A DNA stretch of 38,428 bases from RH-AL1 sp964235705. GTDB taxonomy: Bacteria; Pseudomonadota; Alphaproteobacteria; Rhizobiales; Beijerinckiaceae. Position numbers and translations under genes: made by a program. Each line of letters starts with the position of its first letter. Within the stretch, counting starts at the first letter, position 1. Below the pieces are notes generated by a model. That model had not been told where the DNA came from. It was given only the letters and a program-made list of their open reading frames with translations, and did no database searches. Location of the stretch: positions 1 to 38,428 of the forward strand of contig CAXSDP010000036.1 in the NCBI GenBank assembly GCA_964235705.1, given 5' to 3'. Of this stretch, positions 32,231-38,428 are shown piece after piece.

Positions 32231-33169
32231 ATGTCGAAACGTCACGAGATCCCCGCCACCCCCGAGTCCATGGTGTGGGGCTACCTGGACAGCACAACCG
32301 AGCCGGTGCTGCGGATCGCCTCGGGCGACACGGTCACGCTGCACTCGTTCCCGGCCGGCGGAGTGGAGTGCCTGCCCCCCGACGGCGACGGCGTTCCCGA
32401 CGGCTACAAGGCGGCGCTCGACACGCTGCCCCAGGGCGCAGGGCCGCACTTCATCACCGGACCGGTGTACGTCGAGGGCGCGCGCCCCGGCGACGTGCTG
32501 CAGGTTGACATCCTCGACGTCACCGTCAGCCAGGATTGGGGTTTCGTCGCCATCCTGCCGCTGCTCGGCACCCTGCCCGACGAGTTCACCGACTACGAGA
32601 CCATCCACCCGAAGGTGGACCACGCGCGCAACGTCTGCGTCATGCCCTGGGGCACGGAGATCCCACTCGACCCGTTCTTCGGCATCATCGCCACGGCGCC
32701 GCCGCCGGCCTGGGGCCGCTGCGGTTCACCGGTGCCGCGCGCCTTCGGTGGCAATATGGATAACAAGGAGCTACGTCCCGGCACCACGCTCTACCTGCCG
32801 GTGTTCAACGAGGGCGCCTTGTTCTTCGCCGGCGACGGCCACGGCGTGCAGGGCGATGGCGAGGTCTGCATCACGGCGCTCGAAACCGGTGTGACCGGCC
32901 GTTTCCGCCTCACCGTCCGTAAGGACATGGAGCTGACTTGGCCGTTCGCCGAGAACAAGACCCACCTCATCTCCGTCGGCCTCGACGAGGACCTCGACGA
33001 TGCCGCCAAGCAGGCGGTGCGCGAGATGGTCCGTCACGTGTGCGACCGTACGGCGCTGACGCGTAATCAAGCTTACATGATGTGCTCGCTCGCCGGAAAT
33101 CTGCGCGTCACCCAGATGGTTGATGGTAACAAGGGCGTGCACATGATGTTTCCCAAAGCCCTGCTTTAG
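32231..33169 (+). CDS. fmdA: Formamidase/acetamidase (FmdA/AmdA family)
   Basis: This 312-residue cytoplasmic amidase hydrolyses formamide or acetamide to the acid and ammonia. Family features include SGDTVTLHSFPAGG, GPVYVEGARPGDVLQVDILD, IPLDPFFGIIATAPP and NMDNKELRPGTTLYLPVFNE followed by GALFFAGDGHGVQGDGEV, the conserved core with the acidic and His residues thought to bind the metal. The length suits the shorter acetamidase group rather than the roughly 400-residue formamidases, so formamide versus acetamide is open. A strong AAGGAGG sits seven bases before ATG 32231. Its place at the end of a urea/amide transporter operon parallels the fmd operon of Methylophilus, where FmdDEF imports and FmdA cleaves amides for nitrogen. 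Confidence 0.9.
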   Translation: MSKRHEIPATPESMVWGYLDSTTEPVLRIASGDTVTLHSFPAGGVECLPPDGDGVPDGYKAALDTLPQGAGPHFITGPVYVEGARPGDVLQVDILDVTVSQDWGFVAILPLLGTLPDEFTDYETIHPKVDHARNVCVMPWGTEIPLDPFFGIIATAPPPAWGRCGSPVPRAFGGNMDNKELRPGTTLYLPVFNEGALFFAGDGHGVQGDGEVCITALETGVTGRFRLTVRKDMELTWPFAENKTHLISVGLDEDLDDAAKQAVREMVRHVCDRTALTRNQAYMMCSLAGNLRVTQMVDGNKGVHMMFPKALL

Positions 33170-33187
33170 GTTTAAAACTTAATCAGC

Positions 33188-33354
33188 TGTGAATCGGCTC
33201 CGAACATTGCCTCTCGTCAAAACAGAACAAAACTACCGCTGCCGCTAGTAAATCCGCAGCGGGAACGGGGTCGCGATCGGCGCCGGTCTTGACCCAACCT
33301 CATCAACTATTTCCGCAATTATTACATCGACTTTCGTGTCTCGTCAGAGGGGTC
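33188..33354. repeat. Noncoding repeat, copy 2 of 2 (diverged)
   Basis: This is the counterpart of 10369-10536, about 23 kb away and in the same orientation. It keeps the CGAACATTG opening, the GGGTC/GACCC hairpin and the closing TTTCCGCAAT-N2-TTACATC pattern. Here the internal hairpin is CCGCTGC facing GCAGCGG at about 33236-33261, different in sequence from the hairpin in copy 1 although the flanks align without gaps. It begins 18 bases after the fmdA stop. Confidence 0.65.
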
Positions 33355-33400
33355 CTGTTCGGTTCATACGCACTTTCGGCTCTGATGACGGGGGTGAGCG

Positions 33401-33875
33401 TTGTCCTTTGGTTCGTTCAAGGGCAGAGCGATGCCAGTTTCGAACCCGTGGCTGCCGTGTGTCCCGGACAGCCTGCACGTTGATGGCCTGACACTGCATG
33501 CGGCCGGGCTGTTGATCGCCGCCCGGATCGGCGCGGCCCAAGCACCCTGTCCGACGAGGCGACACAAAGAGAGGGTCGCGAGCGGAACCATGAACGGCAG
33601 CTTATCGCCCTGCTCGTCGGAAAGCAGCCAGACCGATCCTGGCCAAATCAGGTCGTTGGCACTGCGCCCATGTACGTCGTTCAAGGTGCTCGGCGACGTG
33701 CCCGAGAGCGGACATTCATACCCGATTGTCAACCACGGGAGATTAGACACCTCGGCGGGTCGAGGCGGCGGTCGCGACGCGAGTGGATGGGGAGTTCACT
33801 GCCGCGGTTCAGAAGGGACGGGCGCAACGCCGCTGACCGGGTCGCGCCCTTCTGGCGGTAGCAGCAACATGACGT
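33401..33875 (+). pseudogene. Possible eroded ISL3-type transposase N-terminus
   Basis: The frame reads LHVDGLTLHAAGLLIAARIG then AAQAPCPTRRHKERVASG, resembling the beginning of ISL3-type transposases, where a strand pattern is followed by C-P-x-C-G and a H-S-R-Y motif. Only the first Cys is kept and similarity stops after about 45 residues, so this is a weak call. The rest, to the convergent reductase gene, shows no family and appears to be noncoding debris. Confidence 0.25.
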
Positions 33876-34919
33876 TTAGGCTGCCGCATGCTTGACGAGT
33901 CCCTCAGCGAGCAGGCTTCGTGCCGTATCAATGATCGCTTCGTCGTTGCTCCTCGGCACCCAACCGAGCTCGCGCTTCGCCTTTTCCGCGGAGACCGGCC
34001 GTTCCTTGTCGAGCTCGAACAGCCTACCACGCACGACCGGGTCGACCACCGAGGACAGCCGCACGATCCAGCTTGGCAGGCGGTGTCTGGGCACCTTGCC
34101 CGCCACCTCGAGTACGCGCTCGCGCAGCACTTGCGCGATGTCCTCCATCCAGGTGAATGGCCCGGCCCCGATGAAGCGCTGCCCGGCCGCGTTCGGCATA
34201 CGGAGCGCCCGGACGTGAAGGTCGGCGATGTCGCGCACATCGGCCAGCGGCCAGCCGAAGCGCGGCAGGCCGGGCAGCGAACCGTCGAGCAGCTTCCTGA
34301 CGATGTCGAGCGAGGCGGAGACGTCGCCGCCGAGCACCGGACCGATCACCGCGCCCGGGCAGACCGTGACGAGTTCCAATGCACCACCCTCGCGGGCGTG
34401 CCAGTCCCAGGCCGCTCGCTCCGCGATCATCTTGGACCGCTCATACGCGGAGCTGTCGGTGCGATCACCCGGGTCGGACCAGTCCGCCTCGGTGAACGGC
34501 CGCGATCGTCCGCCATGGCCGTAGGCCACCGCGGCCGTCGAGGAGGTCATCACCACCCGCCGCACGCCGGCGTCGCGGGCCGCCTTGAGAACCCGCAGGG
34601 CGCCGTCGCGGGCCGGCCGCACCAGCTCGTCGTCGTTCCTCGGATTTCGCGATGGGAGCGGGGAAGCGACGTGCAGCACGCCCGAGCAGTCGGCGCAGGC
34701 CTCCTGCCAGCCGACGTCGGCGTTGAGGTCGGCGACCATAATGGCGAGCCGGTCGTCGGCCGTCACGAGCTTACCGACCGCAGCGCGGACATCCGCCTCG
34801 CGCGCGGGGGCGCGGACGGTTGTGCTCACGTGTGTTCCTTCGCGAAGGAGCTGGGCGATACAGAAGCTCGCGATGTACCCTGATCCGCCGGTCACCAGCA
34901 CGCGTTCGACCTTGCTCAT
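33876..34919 (-). CDS. NAD(P)-dependent extended SDR reductase (dihydroflavonol-4-reductase/aldehyde-reductase-like)
   Basis: This 347-residue extended short-chain reductase has the nucleotide motif TGGSGYIA (10-17) and the active-site Y-x-x-x-K as YERSK (Tyr159, Lys163), with TSSTAAVAYG at 125-134 supplying the catalytic Ser. VLHVASPLPSRNPRN and RFGWPLADVRDIADLHVRAL are typical of the dihydroflavonol-4-reductase-like group, which in bacteria mostly reduces aldehydes or ketones with NADPH. The substrate is not readable. AAGGAGA lies six bases before ATG 34919. It is divergent from a TetR-type gene with only about 45 bases between them, containing an inverted repeat, so repression by that regulator and induction by a toxic carbonyl or related compound is the likely scheme. 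Confidence 0.85.
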   Translation of the reverse strand: MSKVERVLVTGGSGYIASFCIAQLLREGTHVSTTVRAPAREADVRAAVGKLVTADDRLAIMVADLNADVGWQEACADCSGVLHVASPLPSRNPRNDDELVRPARDGALRVLKAARDAGVRRVVMTSSTAAVAYGHGGRSRPFTEADWSDPGDRTDSSAYERSKMIAERAAWDWHAREGGALELVTVCPGAVIGPVLGGDVSASLDIVRKLLDGSLPGLPRFGWPLADVRDIADLHVRALRMPNAAGQRFIGAGPFTWMEDIAQVLRERVLEVAGKVPRHRLPSWIVRLSSVVDPVVRGRLFELDKERPVSAEKAKRELGWVPRSNDEAIIDTARSLLAEGLVKHAAA

Positions 34920-34942
34920 GACGATCTCCTTACCCCTGCAAA

Positions 34943-34981
34943 GTTAGACATTAATGCTTTATCATGTCCAGTATGTCTAAC
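34943..34981. promoter_or_regulatory. Inverted-repeat operator between the reductase and TetR genes
   Basis: GTTAGACAT at 34943-34951 is the exact inverted repeat of ATGTCTAAC at 34973-34981. A third half-site, ATGTC at 34964-34968, also pairs with the inner GACAT of the left arm across 12 bases. The right arm contains one of the two possible TetR start codons. Spacing and position suit a TetR-family repressor controlling both divergent genes. Confidence 0.6.
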
Positions 34982-35545
34982 CTTGGCTTGAAACGCGTCC
35001 TCGTCGCGGCGCTGACGCTGTTTGGTCGTCACGGCTTCCAGCGCACGAGCATGGCCGACGTCGCACGCGAGGCGGGGATCGCGCGGGCAACCCTCTACCT
35101 CCGCTTCTCGGACAAGCGCGCGTTGTTCGAAGCACTGGCGGCATCGCTGGTCGATGACGCTCTCGCGCGGGCGGAGGCGGCCTGGGTTCCCGAGGCGCCC
35201 CTGTCGGAGAACATCGCCGCGACCCTACTCGCCAAGGATCTCGGCTTCTTCCACATGCTCAACGCGACCCCGCACGGCGCGGAACTGCTGGGACTTCACG
35301 CCGACATGACCGCGGCCCATGTGATCCGGCTCGATGTGGGGTTCGCCGCGTTGCTGGCGCGGCGCGGTCGCGAAGCGGCGCACGGGGGCGCCGACTTGAG
35401 CGCCTTCGGCGACGCGGAGGGCTTCGCGGCGTTCCTGGCGACCGCCGGCTCGAGCCTCAAGCACGAGGCGCGCACCGAAGAGGCGTTTCGCTCCGTCATC
35501 AACTGCCTGGCGCGCGTGGCGGCGCGCGCGGCGGATCAGACCTGA
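34964..35545 (+). CDS. TetR/AcrR-family repressor of the divergent reductase
   Basis: This regulator of about 190 residues has an N-terminal helix-turn-helix at about 28-60 (TSMADVAREAGIARATLYLR then FSDKRALFEALAA), the standard TetR form, and a helical C-terminal ligand domain that resembles the AefR-like group (DLGFFHMLNATPHGAELLGL). ATG 34964 and ATG 34973 are both possible starts; neither has a clear ribosome-binding site and both lie within the inverted-repeat operator, suggesting a leaderless or weakly translated, autoregulated message. Divergence from the SDR gene over about 45 bases makes that gene its probable target. Confidence 0.82.
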   Translation: MSSMSNLGLKRVLVAALTLFGRHGFQRTSMADVAREAGIARATLYLRFSDKRALFEALAASLVDDALARAEAAWVPEAPLSENIAATLLAKDLGFFHMLNATPHGAELLGLHADMTAAHVIRLDVGFAALLARRGREAAHGGADLSAFGDAEGFAAFLATAGSSLKHEARTEEAFRSVINCLARVAARAADQT

Positions 35546-35734
35546 CCGAGGATCAAGACGTCGACGTGAACACCGCCTCCGGGTCGCTTGGAACGCGCCG
35601 GCTCGGCCCAAACCGGCTATCTTCATCTTTTGGATGAACGAAGCGCGTCGGACGAGAAACATCGCGTGCATCGGCGACGGCTGGACACCCGCACGCGGCA
35701 ACCATCCCGTGCGCGCTTCCCTCGCATGTCCTCG

Positions 35735-36298
35735 TCAAAGCAACTGGTAGCCGGTCGTGTGACAAGCGCCGAGGCCGCACTGCAGGATGGCCGAAACGAG
35801 GTTGATGAGGCAGAGCGCGATGACGTAGAGGCCGGCGCCGGTGCTGATCCTTGTGAGCACCGGCGATGGCGGGGTGACGCTCAGCCGTTCACCGTCGAAC
35901 ATGGCGAGCGTCGCCGCGAACGTCAGCAGGACCGCGAAGGCGATGACAACCGACCAGACTGGCATGTGCAGGCCGAGCACGGCGCCGCCGGGATAGGCAT
36001 GGCCGGGACGGGCCACGATATTGAGCAACACCTGGCGCACCGAGATCAGCAGGAGGTAGAGCGCCCAAACGAGGCCGACCCCGATGTTGCGCGCGTCGTA
36101 GCCGTGACGCACGTGGCGGATGATGCCGAAGCAGATGCCGAACATCGCGACCCTTTGCAGCAAACACAGCGGACAGGGGATCTCGCCCGCCGCGTATTGC
36201 AGCACCATCGCCGTGGTGAGGATCGCGGCGAGGCCCGCGAGGATCGCGAGCAGGACGAGATCGGCGCAACGCGCGGGAAAGGCGGAACCCGGGCTCAT
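35735..36298 (-). CDS. DsbB-like disulfide bond formation membrane protein
   Basis: This 187-residue inner-membrane protein carries the DsbB signature IPCPLCLLQR (CxxC at 42-45, followed by the conserved Gln-Arg) after the first membrane helix. Five hydrophobic segments are visible (about 13-33, 46-62, 72-95, 112-134 and 153-172), against four in classical DsbB. The second periplasmic loop (about 96-111) contains no Cys, so the usual Cys104/Cys130-type pair is absent; the only other pair that might serve is Cys174 and Cys179 in the tail (QCGLGACHTTGY). It may pass electrons from a DsbA-like partner to quinone by a modified route or serve a dedicated partner. The start overlaps the stop of the DUF5993-like gene as ATGA, and it is the last gene of a three-gene operon. 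Confidence 0.8.
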   Translation of the reverse strand: MSPGSAFPARCADLVLLAILAGLAAILTTAMVLQYAAGEIPCPLCLLQRVAMFGICFGIIRHVRHGYDARNIGVGLVWALYLLLISVRQVLLNIVARPGHAYPGGAVLGLHMPVWSVVIAFAVLLTFAATLAMFDGERLSVTPPSPVLTRISTGAGLYVIALCLINLVSAILQCGLGACHTTGYQLL

Positions 36299-36492
36299 GC
36301 GGGCCGGCCGCAGTGGGCCATCGCCTGCAGCCAGGGTAAGCGGAAGCCGTCCACGGGGCTGTCGATCTCGTAGATGAACAAGCCCGTCGACAGGGCGAGG
36401 CAGACGAGCAGCGCCGCCAACGCGAGCCGACGCGAACCCCAGCGTGCGGCGACCAGCGCGAGCACCATCGACGTGAAGATCGCGACCATCAT
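36295..36492 (-). CDS. Small membrane protein, DUF5993-like
   Basis: This 65-residue protein has two hydrophobic stretches (about 2-16 and 23-41: MVAIFTSMVLALVAARWGSR and LALAALLVCLALSTGLFIYE) and a short polar tail ending in HCGRPA. Size, topology and position next to a DsbB-like gene match what I recall of the DUF5993 family, which has no known function. Its start overlaps the MFS stop and its stop overlaps the DsbB-like start, both as ATGA, so all three are translationally coupled. It may be an accessory subunit of the DsbB-like protein. Confidence 0.7.
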   Translation of the reverse strand: MMVAIFTSMVLALVAARWGSRRLALAALLVCLALSTGLFIYEIDSPVDGFRLPWLQAMAHCGRPA

Positions 36493-37754
36493 GCTGGTTT
36501 CACCTCGCGTCGCGAACTGGCGACCTCGCCCGACCTCTCGGGCAGGAGCCAGATCAGGACCGCCGAGCCGGCGGTGAAGGCGGCCGAGACGACGATCAGC
36601 GGCCCGAGCTGCCTGTGGAAGAAAGCATCGAACATGTAGGAGCCGCTGGCGTCCGACGCGATGGACGCTGCGTTCTCGATCGACAGCATGGCGGCGAAGC
36701 AGAGGCCCTCCTGACCGCCGGGGCAGACGTTCGCCGCCAGGGTTCCGGCCATGACGAGGGCGAAGACCCCGGACACGCCCGCCGAGAAGTAGACGACCAG
36801 GGCCAAGGTGTGGTCGACAAGCGCGAAGTTGGCGAGCGTCGTCGTCACGCCGAGCGCTACGCAGATGTAGAACATCGTGCGCAGGCGCAATCGCTTCGCC
36901 AGTGCCCGGCAGACGAGGACGCCGACGATCGATCCGCTCGCGGCGGCTGCCCCGAGCGTGCCGACGAAGTCCTGGCTGAACCCCACCTCGTTGGTCAGGT
37001 GGAAGTAGAGCGGCGTTTGCAGCCCCGGATTGTAGGTGAAGCAGAACAGGAAGGCCGCGACCAACAGCAGCTGCCGCGACCTGACGAGCGCGCTCATCTC
37101 GCCGAGCATGGTGCGCACGTCCTTCACCGCCTCGTCGTGGGGCGACTCCGGCGTCAGCGCCCAACACAGCACCATGACGCAGACGAGCGGGATGACGAGG
37201 ATGAGCGCGGCCTCTTGCAGCCCATCGGCTGCAGGGCGCGTTCCGGCGAGATAGCCGCCGCCGAGCCGCGCGGCCAAGTTCGCTAGACCGTACCAGAGCC
37301 ATTGCTGCGTCACGAGCTGATTGGCGTTGCCGTAGCGCTGCCCGCTCTCGACCAGGACGCCGCCAGCGACCGCGCTCGACAGCGCCATGCCCAGACTCAG
37401 CAGGAACAGGCAGATCATCGCGCCGACGGGCGAGAAGGCCAGCCAGAGCACGAGACACGCGGTCGCGGCGAGCCCGTTGGCGGCGACGAGGTAGGATCGA
37501 CGCCTCGAGCCGAACAGGGGTACGTTGTCCGACAGCGCGCCGTAGATCGGCTTCACCGCCCATGGGAGCGCCAATAAAGCGTGCATGCTCGCGAGGTGGA
37601 CCGCGGACCAGCCGGCGACGTCCTTGCCGAAATGATCGAAGGGCTGGCGCGTCAAACCGCTGAGCGCGCAGAGGCCCTCGATAGTGTAGAGACCCGCGAA
37701 CAGGAGAACGAGGTTGCGCGTCGAAGTGCTATCATTCGCCTGCGGCCTGCTCAT
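36489..37754 (-). CDS. MFS transporter, folate-biopterin (BT1/FBT)-like
   Basis: This 421-residue 12-helix transporter shows the BT1/FBT signature at about 66-89: WAVKPIYGALSDNVPLFG followed by SRRRSYL, the cytoplasmic loop after helix 2 that in the family reads K-P-L-x-G-x-L-S-D-x-x-P-x-x-G-x-R-R-R. The N-terminal LVLLFAGLYTIEGLCALSGL is the first helix. FBT proteins carry folates, pterins or S-adenosylmethionine in protists and plants; most bacterial members are uncharacterised, so the cargo is unknown. ATG 37754 is chosen because AAGAG lies about five bases upstream and the first helix follows naturally; a further 14 codons upstream are open but Arg/His-rich. It is the first gene of the operon with the DUF5993-like and DsbB-like genes. 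Confidence 0.82.
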   Translation of the reverse strand: MSRPQANDSTSTRNLVLLFAGLYTIEGLCALSGLTRQPFDHFGKDVAGWSAVHLASMHALLALPWAVKPIYGALSDNVPLFGSRRRSYLVAANGLAATACLVLWLAFSPVGAMICLFLLSLGMALSSAVAGGVLVESGQRYGNANQLVTQQWLWYGLANLAARLGGGYLAGTRPAADGLQEAALILVIPLVCVMVLCWALTPESPHDEAVKDVRTMLGEMSALVRSRQLLLVAAFLFCFTYNPGLQTPLYFHLTNEVGFSQDFVGTLGAAAASGSIVGVLVCRALAKRLRLRTMFYICVALGVTTTLANFALVDHTLALVVYFSAGVSGVFALVMAGTLAANVCPGGQEGLCFAAMLSIENAASIASDASGSYMFDAFFHRQLGPLIVVSAAFTAGSAVLIWLLPERSGEVASSRREVKPA

Positions 37755-37967
37755 CTCGGCTCTTGCGTGATGCCCTTCGATTCGGCCTTCTCGCACGAGA
37801 CCGCTTCGCTCGGAAGCTGGACACCTTCAAGAACCATTGCTTCGCAGGATTGTGACTGCAACGAAAGCGTTTGGTGATCGCCGATCGGGCCTTTCGCGGC
37901 GCTGCTTGGTGTTGCGGGTCGATGCGTGCGCTCATCAGGCCGGAGCAGGCGCACGTCGCCCGTCGAG

Positions 37968-38428
37968 CTAGACGAACCGCCCCATGTCGTGGGCGAGGTT
38001 GGCCAAGCCGATCCTCCGTGGGCCCGGGGGAAGACCGATGGTGCGCACGACGAGCCCCATCAGGCCTTTTCTCCGGTCGAGGAAAGCCGCGAGCCTGGCG
38101 CCGTCGTGGGCGGCGGCGCCGGTGACCGCCCAGATGCGGATCAGCCCGTGGCGAGGGTCGATGCCGACGTGGTCCTTGGTCCCGAACGAGGGGATCGGGA
38201 TGTCGACCATCGTCGCTCCATCCTCACGCGGCTCGGCCTTGGTGCGCTTGATGCTCCAACGCGCATCCCGATCCCCTGGGTCGAGCCCGAAGGCAGGCCC
38301 TTCCGCGCGAGCCTCGCCGGCTTGTCCGCCCCAGCCCTCGGGAACGCGCCCGTCCTCGGTCGCCTGCTTCTCGGCCTGCGTGTCGCGCTGCTTGGGCGCG
38401 ACGGCGATGGTCGCATCAACACTCCGCC
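37968..38428 (-). pseudogene. IS5-type transposase relic with internal deletion, cut by the right window edge
   Basis: The frame is open from the window edge to the TAG at 37968-37970. It reads VDATIAVAPKQRDTQAEKQA (with the first catalytic Asp in VDAT), EDGRVPEGWGGQ, DRDARWSIKRTKAEPREDGA, VDIPIPSFGTKDHVGIDPRH and GLIRIWAVTGAAAHDGARLA. It then jumps directly to RKGLMGLVVRTIGLPPGPRR and IGLANLAHDMGRFV, which is the extreme C-terminus of IS5-type transposases. About 60-70 residues with the remaining catalytic residues, which normally lie between these blocks, are missing, with the junction near 38070-38080. The join stays in frame. It differs in sequence from the element at the left edge. Confidence 0.78.

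Overview
The window is GC-rich DNA that looks like an alphaproteobacterium of the Hyphomicrobiales (Methylobacterium/Beijerinckiaceae type). The grounds are codon bias, the families present (PutA without a ribbon-helix-helix domain paired with an Lrp-type regulator, UrtABCDE-type amide uptake, an ExoP-like chain-length protein, an ExoX-like small membrane protein) and the transposase families. The genus is an inference. No rRNA, tRNA or CRISPR array was seen.

The layout is a mosaic of intact functional blocks separated by decayed mobile-element DNA. (1) 1-870 is an IS5-family transposase broken by an in-frame stop. (2) 929-10357 is an exopolysaccharide region: a hexapeptide acetyltransferase, a TetR-type regulator, a secreted GH16 glycanase, a GT4 glycosyltransferase, a Wzz/BY-kinase-like chain-length protein, an ExoX-like membrane peptide, a GT8-like glycosyltransferase and a membrane O-acyltransferase. 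Its spacers are unusually AT-rich and carry repeated motifs. (3) 10369-11976 holds a noncoding repeat plus relics of a TetR gene, an IS630 transposase and an IS110 transposase. (4) 12095-21203 is a same-strand cluster: an FAD-linked 2-hydroxyacid dehydrogenase, a PotD/A-type ABC importer with a single fused permease, a dihydrodipicolinate-synthase-family lyase, an IclR regulator, an FMN-linked 2-hydroxyacid dehydrogenase and a decayed malate/lactate-dehydrogenase (Ldh2) gene. It reads as an uptake-and-oxidation pathway for an unidentified hydroxycarboxylate-type compound and is the best candidate here for something undescribed.

(5) 21231-25394 is proline catabolism: an Lrp-type regulator divergent from a long bifunctional putA with a 13-G tract just before its start. 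(6) 25395-26772 holds the beginning of a type I restriction subunit gene (hsdR) and an IS3 orfA relic. (7) 26773-33169 is a tight six-gene operon, urtABCDE-type transporter plus formamidase/acetamidase, for taking up and hydrolysing short amides as a nitrogen source. (8) 33188-33875 has a second, diverged copy of the noncoding repeat from block 3 and a doubtful transposase relic. (9) 33876-35545 is an NAD(P)-dependent reductase divergent from its likely TetR repressor, with an inverted-repeat operator covering the repressor start. (10) 35735-37754 is a minus-strand operon of a BT1-like MFS transporter, a DUF5993-like small protein and a DsbB-like protein, joined by ATGA overlaps. (11) 37968 to the right edge is a second IS5-type transposase relic missing an internal segment.

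All family assignments come from reading motifs by eye; no search was run.
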